Assembly (NCBI GenBank): GCA_000181795.3
Contig: CM012953.1
Span: 19,357,081-19,421,080, forward strand
Direction of reading: 5' to 3'
Origin: Trichinella spiralis
Lineage: Eukaryota; Nematoda; Enoplea; Trichinellida; Trichinellidae
DNA length: 64,000 nucleotides
Shown here: piece by piece, positions 1 through 10,862 of the stretch
Layout of the letters: every line of letters begins with the position of its first letter
How positions within the stretch are numbered: position 1 is the first letter of the stretch
The notes under the pieces: generated by a model
The model's database searches: none
Told to the model about the DNA's origin: nothing
Seen by the model: only the letters and a program-made list of their open reading frames with translations
Position numbers and translations under genes: made by a program

Positions 1-198
1 CAGAAAATGAACACGATGCCAATGCTCCAGATCTCGCTGTTCTAGAAGGCACGTTTGTCCCCATATTTCAGATTTTGCACTGTATAAAGTATGCAATGTG
101 AAATGATTTCTTGAAAATGTGTCTGTTAGGCTGCTTTGATAACCTTGAATTGAAATTATGGTACAATTTAATTTTTTATCAAGTTTTGCCATTTTTAC

Positions 199-621
199 CT
201 GGTTCGCATTTGAATACAAAAAACATAGACACATTACTCTGCTCGTTATCAGAATTTTTGAGAAGCTTCCTTCCAGTACTGTTGTATAGTGTGCATTTTT
301 TAGTGTCCTTAATAAACTGAACGAGATTACATTGCGTGCCACTGCTTTTACAGAAACATTGGTAAATGCAGTCGTCTATAGTAGTGTTGTAAACATTTTC
401 TAAGAATCCTTGTCTGGATGAACCATCTGAATATACATGTTTCAATAAGCATGAAGTATTCAATTCGAAAAGATAAACCGTGAAAACATCAGCAGTGCCA
501 ACCTGCAATGAATATTTTGAAATATTTAATTTTTCAATTGCTCAAAAAACATTATCCTCACCATCATATTTACAGCGATGATAATGCAATAGTACAACTG
601 AGTTGAATGCATTTTTTTCAT
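199..621 (-). CDS. Secreted PAN/apple-like protein, 5' part
   Basis: Two exons are visible. Exon 1 (621..562) starts at an ATG and encodes 20 residues with a hydrophobic core (LYYCIIIAV), which looks like a signal peptide, and ends at a GTGAGG donor. Exon 2 (502..199) follows an ATTGCAG acceptor, reads in phase, and ends at a CCAG/GTAAAA donor. The mature part has closely spaced cysteines (DDCIYQCFC, then TQC, KKCTLY and FKC), the layout of a PAN/apple module, a disulphide-bonded adhesion domain of extracellular proteins. A possible third exon (41..1, after a TTCTAG acceptor) stays open to the window edge, so the gene probably continues to the left. The domain call rests on cysteine spacing only and is moderate. 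A different small cysteine-rich secreted family is possible. Confidence 0.5.
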
Positions 622-947
622 ATTCCAGATTATTTGTTTCGAAAGCAACTAAAATATTTATTAAAATATTTAAAACTTAACTTGGTAAAAAAATGTTATC
701 TTTTCAGATGTGGAAATGAATATGATGCATGCATTGTAATAATTTAATATTCTAAAATAAAGTGCTTTAATATTTAAAATATATAGAGATTTCAAATTAC
801 GCTAAACAGGAAACAGCTTAAATATTCTGCTTCTTATTTTTGCTTTTTACAACTTTTAAGTATTGAATAAACTTAATGATCTTACAAATTTTCCCTAATT
901 ATGACAGTAATGCTTGTTATTCAATTTCTTGGCATATTTATTCAAGT
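622..947. other. AT-rich intergenic stretch, nothing recognised
   Basis: Upstream region of the PAN-like gene on the minus strand. It is AT-rich with stop codons in all frames and I see no gene or repeat. Confidence 0.5.
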
Positions 948-1166
948 TGACTGGAACAGTTTGCCAGTGAAAAATATGATGATCGTGAAGGGAGACGCCA
1001 GATAAGTGAAAACAACGCTCGAGGTTTGACTACGCTGAGACAGAAGTTACGCAAATATATGCGTGAATTTGATTTGGAACTGGTCGATTACAAAGAAGCT
1101 CCAAACATGGCCGATAAATCTAGCGATAAAACGGCTAGAAAATTGTTCAAGAAGTTGACTGACTAG
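948..1166 (+). pseudogene. Orphan duplicated fragment of eIF3c
   Basis: About 200 bp here match the eIF3c coding exon at about 5889..6085, in the same strand and frame. Identical blocks include the codons for NNARGLTTLRQKLRKYMREF. The copy begins right after an in-frame TGA (948..950), has no start codon, and runs in frame to a TAG (1164..1166). Relative to the functional gene it carries many amino-acid changes (NEKWED to SEKYDD, QMSK to QISE, ADYK to VDYK, DMADRSSDET to NMADKSSDKT), so it appears to be drifting rather than constrained. Both ends fall inside the homologous exon with no splice sites, consistent with a partial DNA-level duplication 4.9 kb upstream of the parent gene. It probably makes no product. 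Confidence 0.85.
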
Positions 1167-2815
1167 CGTATTGTCAATTAGCACTAACATATTACTCTGC
1201 ATACACAAATAAACTGTATATCAATAATAAACATAAAATTATGGAATTCAAAATTACAGATAAATCCCAACAATGATTATATATTTTGAAGTAAATGAAA
1301 TAACTCACAAGCAATGATAATTCATTTTATTGTTGTCAATTGTAATGAATAAACCCTCTGTTAATAAATTTTTGCTAATTGCTAAACGGCTTTATCATTG
1401 TTTAAATGTCACTTGCTTGGATTACGAGTGCGTTATTTGTTTGTGATTTCGTCATTTTATTACTTTTACAAAGCATCAGTTTAAATTGACTACTATTATT
1501 TGTCTTTGTTCACTCATTATTATTTAGATGCAGTTTTGTCATTTTTAAAGTAGTATTTTTATTTGTTGGGAATTTACTTCGGTCATTTATTGGGACAGGT
1601 CTGAAATTTCTGTGACAAAATAGAACACCGGTAGGTTGTTCGATGGGCCAACACAAAGGGCAAGCATGGTGAACGGACAGAATAATCGTGTTGTAATAAC
1701 AAACAAAACTGACAGTTACTTCGGTAGAGCTAGAGCAAATAGTACAATTTCAATTGCACGCGTCAGCTCTAGATTAAAGATAAAATCTCTTCAGTTATAT
1801 AAGGAGAGCCTCATTTGCATGAAGCTCAACACTACTAAACTCCCGCTACACTCACTGTCAAACTCAATAAGCAAGCAACACAAGTTATAAGATAATAGTC
1901 CAACAAGATGATCACAACAAGTCATTCTGCAACACTTCAGTTCACATCTTCCATTAAATAAGGTATTTTCCGAAGTCATCAAATACGCTTGCATAAATAA
2001 AACGACATGATTTCGTTCATTCATGAAATATTTCCCTGAAACACTATTTTCACAACATCATTCAATAAATACCGACTGAAAGGTGAAAATTGTTCATGTC
2101 TGCTAAAGATAATGTTCATGAGCAATGTCCAAAGTGTGGTCAGAGTTTTTTTTTCGTTCTTTCGAAATTCACCAAATAATTTAGATGAGATTTAAAAAAA
2201 TATGTAAAACATTTCAAAGGCAAAAACTTAACAGAAGATTTTATTCTGTTTGGAGTTCAGCTGCTGGTGAGATAATTTATAAATGCACAACTGTTCATCT
2301 AGCAAGCAACAAAGTGGCTGAATCACAACTGCTGTTTTCGCTTTTCAATCTTAAGTATCTTGGTCATTAAATAGTTCAAAAAGTAACAAATTAAAGGTTG
2401 CATTAATTTGTGATGCCCATTTGTCAAGCTAAAGGCGATTTCAGTACAAAGAAAATATGAACAATAGCCAGTTTGTCCGAAGCTACAATGTTTATCCACA
2501 AATGTGAATTAAAAAGAAAATTGACGTGCATTCCAGTAAAACAATAAAGCACTTTAAGATAATTAAAATAAAAAGTAAAAAATCATGCTCCCTCAAAACT
2601 AGAACGCACCAATCAGGTAATTGAAAAAAAAAACAGGTTCCTGCATGGCAAAGCTGCCGGACCAGTTACAGTCCATTTTATACCACACCCAAATTCACAT
2701 TATTACTCAGAAATTGAATAATAACTTGACAGTCATTATATACTGTAGGTTTTCTGTTTATGCAAAACACTAGAGTGATGATATTTAAGCATACGTTTAA
2801 TTATTTATACCTGAA
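1167..2815. other. Intergenic, no gene recognised
   Basis: AT-rich. It contains a few short open frames (for example 1636..1890 and 2185..2370) with no similarity that I recognise. A short frame at 2096 contains one CPKC motif but closes quickly. The stretch may hold 5' untranslated or promoter sequence of the UPF0047 gene at its right end. Confidence 0.4.
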
Positions 2816-3437
2816 ATGTCAATGAAAGAAAGTACAACTTGGCTTCAGCGTGTAATCACTTTAACATCTAAACCTCGCGGTTGTCATTTAATTACAACAG
2901 AACTTTTACAAGCCTTACCTGAAATAAACAGATTTTCCATTGGTCTTTTAAATATATTTCGTGAGCCTTTTAGATTGACTTATACGTATATTTTGCTAAT
3001 ATGAAATATATGTGAATTATTTTTAGTTCAACATACGTCAGCAAGCATTACTGTAAATGAAAACTATGATCCAGATGTCAGGTATTGTTACTCTAAGTTA
3101 CATTTGTCACTAGATGAAACTTGCTTCTGGCATTTGAAGGAAAGATATGGAAATGATGTTGAACAACATTGCTCCTGAGAAAATGTCCTACAAACATAGT
3201 TGCGAAGGTGCGGATGATATGCCAGCACATGTCAAGTGTGCTCTTTTGGGATCATCGCTGAACATTCCTATTACTGATGGAAAACTTAATCTTGGTACAT
3301 GGCAAGGTATATGGCTTTGTGAACATCGGAACCATGGCGGTAAATAAATTTAATTACTTTGTAAAACATTAATAAACAGTTTTCTAGGCTCAAGGCGAAT
3401 AGTGGCTACAGTTCAAGGTTGCTTGAAAACTCAGTAG
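2816..3437 (+). CDS. UPF0047 / YjbQ family protein
   Basis: Four exons (2816..2960, 3027..3081, 3140..3339, 3388..3437) join in phase to 149 residues plus stop, the usual length of this single-domain family (about 140). Family signatures seen: WLQRVITL and RGCHLIT at the N-terminus, then QHTSASITVNENYDPDVR, a central CEGADDMPAHVK, IPITDGKLNLGTWQGIWLCE, and HR.HGG..R.IVATVQG at the end. The conserved His, Asn, Asp and Glu residues of the fold are all present, so the gene looks intact. Bacterial YjbQ can replace thiamine-phosphate synthase at low activity, but the physiological role in animals is unknown to me. There is no signal peptide, so the protein is probably cytosolic. The stop lies 40 bp from the stop of the convergent TMIE gene, so the 3' UTRs must overlap or be extremely short. 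Start ATG 2816 is chosen because the family similarity begins a few residues later; the ATG two codons downstream is also possible. Confidence 0.85.
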
Positions 3438-3477
3438 GAATTTCGCCTTAATGTAGCTAATTTCCATTTGAAAGCCG

Positions 3478-3963
3478 TCAACGTTTTGGCGTTTTACTGC
3501 TGTCGATTATGTTTTCTTCACTTTGATCTGAACTGGTGTGGGAACGACTGCACAGTGCAGCTTAAATAAGTATTATTTAGAGATGCATCTTTTATAATGA
3601 AAAATATTAAGAAAATTCACAGCTTACATTGTTGAATGTCTTCTTCACCATGATATTTACTTCCTTTTCGAGTTAACTTTCTTTTTACATCATTTAATTC
3701 AATCTCTCGTTTTGTTCTAGGTATTCTAAGTTTGATAAAACAGCAAACAACCACAGCTAAAATATATAATTTTTTAACGTTTAATGAAATTTCTGCATAT
3801 TACTCATGAATAGCAGGATGCTTAATATCAAAGCAAGCAGCATCCATAATCGGAAGTTTGGTGCAATCATCATATCCAGTGAGCTGTCCGTTCTTTGATT
3901 TAAGCTGTCCAACGTTTGTCTTAGATTTACGTGCGATATTTGACTTTTCGTTTCGTTATGCAT
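3478..3963 (-). CDS. tmie: TMIE homologue (mechanotransduction complex subunit), 5' end uncertain
   Basis: Three coding exons on the minus strand: 3963..3804, 3756..3628 and 3560..3478. The joins are in phase (ATG A/GTAATA to CTGTGG, then CAACAAT/GTAAGC to the last exon). Together they give a transmembrane segment (LWMLLALILSILLF followed by TVVVCCF) and then IKLRIPRTKREIELNDVKRK. This is the hallmark of TMIE, whose vertebrate form reads RVPRTRKEIE just after its membrane helix. TMIE is a small membrane protein that binds TMC channels and couples them to lipid and tension. The tail here is short and polar, ending TPKR. An alternative acceptor (TGTGCAG) would give a shorter basic tail ending VKKT. 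The segment before the helix begins at ATG 3963 directly after a splice acceptor, so an upstream exon with the real start may exist between 3973 and 5000. Confidence 0.75.
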
Positions 3964-3972
3964 CTGTAACAT

Positions 3973-5082
3973 TTAAAACAGTTGCTTGTTCTTTAAATGA
4001 AACTAAACTTTCATAATGTAGCTGTTTTAAATTCATTCTATTATTGTAATCACAATTCAGCTATTGGAAACTTCAACCGATACTACGGCAGACTTTTTTT
4101 TCAAAAATCACAGCCTTGTTTACATTAGTAACTTGTCATAGCAAGCGATTTCAATACATCAGTATTTTCTTTTCAACCCTACAAATCATGCAACATTCAT
4201 TAGTTTTCTTTATTTTGTTTCATTACTAAAAACATACACAATCTCGTAAAACAATAATCTTCATTTTTCAACTAGAACTTTTGATGCTTCATGAACAGGT
4301 TTGCTGAAAATGCATAATTTGAAACTGCAAATAAACATGAAACTCGCTAATAATGAAACGTGCAATTTCCAAAACTCAGATGCAAGCAAAAGCACTCAAT
4401 ATCGCAGATGATAAATACTGTAAAATAACATTTCTAACAATCTCGTTATACTTTACTTTTTGAAATAAGTTTTTCAGCTCCAAAAAAGCAAAAGAAATTG
4501 CTTTTTGTATTCAGAGACACATGGGAATTAAAGTACAATGAATTATTATTTTGAAGTGAACAAACAAATGGCTTCAACAAACATGAAACCAAACAATAAC
4601 TACAGTATACTGATTAAAGATTTTCGAGTAAATATTACCGTATAATTAAAAAATCACAAGAAATAGAAGGGAAATAATGATATGGATAGTGAAAAATAGT
4701 AAAGTCAAGATACCTAGGTGTTGTTGAAATATTATAAATGAACTCTCCAATAAAATGCTACTATATTATGTACCTTTTTTATACTAACTATTGTAAATGT
4801 CTTTAAATACGACAAGTTATAAATGTGTGCGGCAGCTCGCATCAAGACAAGCTTTTTTATGTTATAGCTATTGGTCGTTATATGTTATAAATTATAAAGT
4901 TAAAATAATGAGGTGCTCTTCGAGTTTAATGGCTTACGTAATGTAATGTAATTTCCAAAAAAAATGTCAGGAATGAAGTAAAAGAAAGAAATACATTGTA
5001 AAATGAATAATAAACAACGCTGTGTGTTCATATTCGCGTGCAGCTGTTTAAGTGCATTGGCGTATAATAACGTGAAAAATAG
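3973..5082. other. AT-rich intergenic stretch upstream of TMIE
   Basis: No further coding exon could be assigned. A missing first exon or promoter of the minus-strand TMIE gene is expected here. The rest is low-complexity AT-rich sequence. Confidence 0.4.
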
Positions 5083-5155
5083 TGGACCACCTGGGTATCG
5101 ATCCCAGTGCCTCTCGCATGCTAAGCGAGCGCTCTACCATTTGAGCTAGAGGCCC
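5083..5155 (-). tRNA. tRNA-Ala (AGC)
   Basis: Read on the minus strand, the 73 bases fold into a full cloverleaf. The anticodon stem CTCGC/GCGAG encloses loop TTAGCAT with anticodon AGC. The T arm is CTGGG-ATCGATA-CCCAG and the D arm contains TAGCTCAAATGGTAGA. The acceptor stem GGGCCTC/GTGGTCC has the G3:U70 wobble that marks alanine tRNA for its synthetase, plus one U:U mismatch at the sixth pair. The B-box-like GGGATCGATAC is intact. There is no intron and no encoded CCA. The acceptor mismatch leaves open a mildly degenerate copy. Confidence 0.92.
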
Positions 5156-5543
5156 TTTGCTTGTTTATCGAATGCAGTTGATTTTATTCACACCAGAAAC
5201 AAAAATTCATTGATTCGAAATGTATGCATTTATTTAAATGGATTAAACTCGTACGTAAGGCCAAAAATGTCTTAATAGACATAAAAGTTTGTGTTACATC
5301 ATTTTTACTCATTCGTAAAAATTTATATAAAAATAAAAAATTATCTTTGAAAAATACACTCATAAAATATAGATTAAATCGTAAATGAAATGTAAAGTAA
5401 AGAATTTTGAAATAAATTTTCTGTTATCTGTTAAAAAAATAATGAACAATTTACAGTATGAAATTGGAAAGAAACTTGCATTCCAAATACAGTATGATGT
5501 GAGTTAGGAGTTGTCATTATTGTGTTTGCGTCAGTGGTAAGAT
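5156..5543. other. Gap between tRNA-Ala and eIF3c
   Basis: AT-rich sequence that must contain the eIF3c promoter and 5' UTR. No specific element could be recognised. Confidence 0.4.
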
Positions 5544-8243
5544 ATGTCGAAGTTTTTCCGAGGCTTTTCAGATTCAGAAAGCGAAAGTGAAAGCACCGAA
5601 GATGAAGTGCAAATTTCTTCTCGTCCTTCACACGCTCGGCCTGTACAATCGTTGCCATTTTCTGACTCGGACGATGACGAGCGTCGTGTGGTTCGACCGG
5701 AAAAGGACCGTCGATTTGAGGAATTGAACGAATTGATACGACAGATCAAAAATTATCGAAAAATCAGTGACATGTCGAAATTGTTGGGTGGTTTTGAAGA
5801 TTTGTGCAAAGCTTTTCACAAAGCTCGAGCACTGATCGATCGAGAAGGTGGTGGTACTCCGAGATTTTTTCTTCGTTGTCTTGCTGAATTGGAACAGTTT
5901 GTTAATGAAAAATGGGAAGATCGTGAAGGGCGACGGCAGATGAGTAAAAACAACGCCCGAGGTTTGACTACGCTGAGACAGAAGTTGCGCAAATATATGC
6001 GTGAATTCGATTTGGAACTGGCCGATTACAAAGAAGCTCCAGACATGGCCGACAGATCTAGCGATGAAACGGCAGGAGAATTGTCTTCGGGTACAGACGA
6101 TGAAGCGGATCTGGATAAGCGTGAATCTGCCTCTCGTCGCGTGAAGAAAACTGTCAGCAAGAGTGATGCTGAAGACGAAGAGAGCGACTGGGAGATGAGC
6201 TCGTCGTCGGATTCTGAATTGGAAGATTTGACTGGCAAAAAGATGGAAGAGTTGCGTCGTTTCTTTCTCAAATCCACAACTCGAGACGACGATGAACGTG
6301 CTAGGAAGAAACTCGAGAGAAAAAAACGACGCGAAGATAAAGAAAAGCCAGGCGAAGCGAAAATAGACGAGGAAGAAGGCGAATGGCAACGAAGTGCCGG
6401 TAGCGCTGCTGCCGTTGTCGAGGCGCCAAAGATGTTCGAAAAAGAGAGCGACATTAATGCTGAAGCTGTTGCCAAAAAGCTTCAAGAGCTGATTTCGGTT
6501 CGAAAGCGTAAAGCTACGGATCGTTTTGCACCGGTAGATTTGCTGAAGGAACTTTTGAAAATCACTACATCACGTGGTCTGAATCCAGCGTTGCAGGTGA
6601 AAATTAATTTCGCCATTATTACTAGTTATTTTGATTGCAATCCCAAAATGGCCGATGCACTTTTGCATAATTCTTGGCTCAGTTGTATGGCTTGTCTCCA
6701 AGATTTAACTGACATTTTGATGGCCAACCAAGATATCATTTGTGGCTTAGAAGTGAACGAGGATATGGAAAATTTGACCGATCCCACATTGCCGTATCAA
6801 ATTCACGCATGTTTAGTGTCGGTGTTTGAACGTTTGGACGATGAATTTACGAAAATATTGCAAGATGCCGATTGTCACAGTACTGATTATGTGGAAAAAT
6901 TGAAAGGAGAAAAGATCGTTTGTTCTTATTTGGATACTCTTATTCAGTATATGCGCGCGAAATTGGCCAAGAAACAATGTCCAGTGGAAGAAGTGTGTCG
7001 CGTTTATATGAGAAAAATACAACATCTGTATTACAAATTTGATCCTGAAGCGTTGGCTTGTGAAAGCGGCAAAGATTCCTTGAATACATGTGCATCGTCG
7101 AGTTTGGCCGAAATGAAAAAGCTGTGTCAATACTTGTACGTGAACGATACGACAAAACGACTTCGAACCGAAGCGTCTTTGTGCCAGGTGTACCATTTGG
7201 CACTGCATGATCATTGGTATCAAGCGCGGGATATTCTGCTAATGTCCCATCTGCAGACTCATATTGATCATACGGAAATTTCTTCGCAAATTCTGTACAA
7301 TCGGGCAGTATGCCAGTTGGGCTTGTGCGCATTTCGGAATGGCTTGATACGAGAAGCGTTGTACGCGTTGTCGGATTTGCAGAATGGTGGTCGTGCGAAA
7401 GAGCTTCTCGCTCAAGGGTCGATGATGCGCAACCAGGATCGCACGCCGGAACAGGAGAAGTTGGAACGTTTGCGTCGTATGCCTTATCATATGCACATCA
7501 ATTTGGAATTGGCGGAGTGCGTCTATTTGCTGTGCGCGATGTTGTTGGAAATTCCGCTTATGGCTTCAAAAGAATTTGAATTTCGTCGACGTACAATAAG
7601 TCGTTCGTTTCACTACCAGCTCAAGCAGTCGGAACGACAGTACATTGTCGGACCGCCGGAAAATACCCGCGAACATGTGATGGCTGCATCGAAAGCGCTG
7701 CTCAGTGGTGATTGGAAAGCTTGTGTGGATTATGTATTCAATCCGAAAATGAACGCTAAAGTTTGGAATTTGTTCCCAAACAGTGACAAAGTGAAAGCGA
7801 TGATTGTCGCCAGAATTAAGTTGGAAAGTTTGAAAGCTTACATTGTATCCTTTTCCAGTGTTTATGATTCAGTCTCTTTGAAACGATTAGCATCAATGTT
7901 TGACCTTGATTTGAAAACTGTCCATACAGCAATTAGGTAAAAATTCAATTCTACTTGCTACTATTCCATTTTTTTTGTTTCTCATTTGTATATTGTATTC
8001 TTGTTGTATCTGTATTTTAGCAAATTGATTATTGAAAACAACTTTCCAGCCAGTTTTGATGAGCCTTCAGAATGTGTGGTGATTAGTCATACAGAGCCGA
8101 AACGATTGCACACGTTAGCTTTGCAGTTGACCGATAAGCTGAACGGTTTGGCTGAAAATGTCGAACAGTTGTTAGATCCACGTACCGGTGGTTCTCGGGC
8201 GTACGGAGGATGGATACCACGTTATTATAATGCATGTACTTAG
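5544..8243 (+). CDS. eif3c: Translation initiation factor eIF3 subunit C
   Basis: Two exons, 5544..7936 and 8021..8243, joined in phase (ATTAG/GTAAAA to TTTTAG/CAAATT), give 871 residues; human eIF3c is 913. The N-terminus MSKFFRGFSDSESESES is the typical acidic serine/glutamate start of this subunit, which contacts eIF1 and eIF5. Long charged stretches follow to about residue 310. The conserved helical core then runs on (for example YLDTLIQYMRAKLAKKQC, YMRKIQHLYYKFDPEAL, ILYNRAVCQLGLCAFRNGLI, MPYHMHINLELAECVYLLCAMLLEIP written in part). The C-terminal PCI/winged-helix region includes LKAYIVSFSSVYDSVSL and RLASMFDLD and continues across the intron to LTDKLNGLAENVEQLLD. The protein is part of the eIF3 core on the 40S ribosome. 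The single 84-base intron near the 3' end is the only one seen. A fragment of its first exon is duplicated at 948..1166. Confidence 0.96.
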
Positions 8244-9136
8244 TAGTATTGATCGAAAATGTATTTATTATTCTCTTCATTCATCTTTTATAGCATGTGC
8301 CGTATTATTTTCGAATTATTAAAATCATTTACACATTTTATTATTCATCTGTTTACGTAGAATTTAATAATTAATTTTCATTGGTGTAAAAAGTTTAAAT
8401 GAAAATACAAAAGGACGAAACTTATTATTCTGTCCTTCCTTATTACAGGATGCTGAATAACATAAATGAACTAACTAAATATAAAAATTTTCAAATACAC
8501 TTTCAATGGAAATTGTTGTTTTTATTTTAAAATTTACCATCTTTTTTACATTGTACAATTTGATTAATTAAATACGCATTTGTTAAAGCTTTACCACAAA
8601 GTAGGGGGGGGAGAGTATTTCGGGGTTAATTGAAATGATTAATAAATTATCATACAACATGATGAATCATGCCAATTTAAATTTGAATTTCATATTGTTT
8701 TTCACACGTGAACACAGTAATCGACAAAGAAAACTTGGGGCCAAATTTAAGTGGTGACATTTAATGTGAAAATTGTGATGGTTGGCGCAAAATAATCTCA
8801 CTAATAGTAACGATATTTATCTTTCTTTCAATAAACCAAGGTGAACAATTTTAATCATAATGCAACGTGATTAACTGAAATAACTTTCGACAAGTGGAAA
8901 ATAAAATTACAAAACAACGTAATCAAAATTTCACCCAGACTACATCTCACGCAAATGTAGTAGTTCTTTAAAACTGTAGATAACAGAAATAAGAAGGAAA
9001 AAACTTCTTCTACGCAATATGGAATAAATAATAAATAAGCTAAACGTCATATGATAAACTTGTTGATAATAAGAGAAGAAAAAAGCGTGATTTCACTTTG
9101 CTTCATTTTCATTTGTACAAAATTGTTCAAGTTCAT
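8244..9136. other. Convergent 3' intergenic region
   Basis: Lies between the 3' ends of eIF3c (+) and the AT-hook gene (-). It is AT-rich, with AATAAA-type signals expected for both genes, and contains a short G run (8605..8612). No gene seen. Confidence 0.5.
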
Positions 9137-10862
9137 TTAACTGCTGCTGGATTTAGTAGCTTTACGTTTGACAGATTTCGTTACCGGCTTCTTTTCCTTG
9201 GATTTGGTACTCTTTACAACAGCCTTATCAGCAGCGGTAGTATCTGTGGTATCCTTTTGACGCGGTTCTGTCAAAGTTTGTCAAATCAGAAAACAACATA
9301 CTGGACAAATATAAGAATAATGCAAATTTCATTCTACTTCGTCCTCTTTTCGAAGTTGACGGTCTACCAACACCAGTACGGTTTACAGTAGCAGTTTTCG
9401 ATTCGACTTCCATTTCACCTTGAAAATTAAGATGAATATTTCGAAATCAAGCAACCAGTAGAATTACTACTTTCGACAGTTGCTTTGTTAGCAGCAGTGT
9501 CGCTTTTCTTTTCATCTGCATTAACAACAACAGCACTGGCCAACGCGGCAGCTTTGCTCTTACTGCGAGTTGTCATCTGTTGTTCAACAGGCTCGCTGGT
9601 TTTTTCTGCAGATTGTGCCTGTGATTTCCTTCGTCTACCACGTTTAACTACTATCAAACATAAATTGATATTTAAAAATCAGTGTACATACAAAAATTTA
9701 CATGGTTAAAAAATAAAAGCCATTCACCTGGGCCAACAAGTTCTTCGTCTTTCTCAACTGCAGCAGACGTTGTATCTTTAGCATTGTCATTAATTGATTC
9801 ATCATTTTTCACTTGATTCAACTGCGACTGATCTGCATCCTCCACTTCCATTGTACTGTCAGGTTCCAAATTCATTTGTTCGACAGATTCAGTTTTTGAT
9901 ACTTCGATGACAGTATCATTCAATTCTTTTTCATTGGCATCTTTATCTTCATCTTCAATAGAAGAAGCATCTTTAATTTCAATATCCGTTGTTAACTTTT
10001 CAACATTCGTGGCCGCATTTTCAAACGAAACACCTCCATCTTTTTCCAAATGATTGTCAATTTCGATTCGTTGTTCATCTGTATTATTTTTTACATTTGA
10101 TTCCACATCGACAGAAGAGACGTTCTCTTGCAATTTTGGCTCAACAACGTCCACAACAGCAGCGTCGTTGGACAACGTCTGCGTGACCATCACTGGCTCA
10201 TATTCAAGCACTTCATCCGTCTCTTCGCCAGCATCGCCTGATTTGAGAGAAGAAACAGCAGGTTCGATTGGCTTTTTCTTTAAATCAACCCCACCATTCT
10301 CTTGCTGAACAACATCACTGCCGACTTTTGCAACATCTCCATCACCGTCATTATTATTCGTCAAATTCTGATCACCGTGGTCATTTTCGTCTTTCGATTC
10401 TCTCTTGTCATCTTTTTCAGTAATTTCACATTCCACTTGGCCAATTTTACTATCCGCATCTTTTACACAGTCCACTTTGTTTGCTTCTGATACTATGACG
10501 TCATCAATTGCCGACCGTTCAGTTGGAGTAATGCACAATTCTGTTTCAGAATGTGCAGTTTTCATGAAATTTTTTTCATCCATCGACAATGTTGCAGTAC
10601 TGTCGTTCCCTTCCACAGCTGATTCATACATTACGTCAGTTATTGTTGAATTATAAGTATCAACGGCGCTAGTTTCGATTACAGCGGATCCATCGGCGTC
10701 GTCGAATAATTCACTGTTGCCAACAAAAATTTTGCTCTGACTGTTGTCAATCGACTGTTCAACATATTCAAAACTGCTGCTACTAGTAACCGAAGGGTCA
10801 ACACTTGGAAGCAAATCTTTGACCAACTGCGGCGTCGCTGAGTCACTTGGCAAATGTTCCAT
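9137..10862 (-). CDS. Acidic nuclear protein with AT-hook-like basic motifs
   Basis: Four exons (10862..9728, 9650..9456, 9418..9338, 9267..9137) join in consistent phase to about 513 residues. Exon 1 encodes a long acidic, Asp/Glu/Ser/Thr-rich low-complexity segment (about 378 residues) without a recognisable fold. The later exons are basic and Ala/Lys/Ser-rich and carry AT-hook-like cores: KRGRRRKS in exon 2, then VGRPSTSKRGRKPRQ formed across the exon 3/exon 4 junction. The tail is lysine-rich, like linker histone or HMGA tails (KSTKSKEKKPVTKSVKRK). I infer a chromatin-associated, minor-groove DNA-binding protein. No orthologue is recognised. The ATG at 10862 is the first in the frame after a TTATCAG acceptor-like site, so a 5' UTR intron is possible. 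The exon 2 acceptor could lie three bases further in. Confidence 0.65.

Noticed and set aside
1636-1890. 84-codon plus-strand frame
   Set aside because: No recognisable domain, no splice or start context, and an overlapping minus-strand frame of similar size.
2096-2160. Short frame with a CPKCG motif, possibly a zinc-finger exon
   Set aside because: Only one cysteine pair, no matching second half, no supported splice partners.
5628-6485. Large antisense frame of 285 codons opposite eIF3c
   Set aside because: Shadow of the biased codon use of the eIF3c acidic region.
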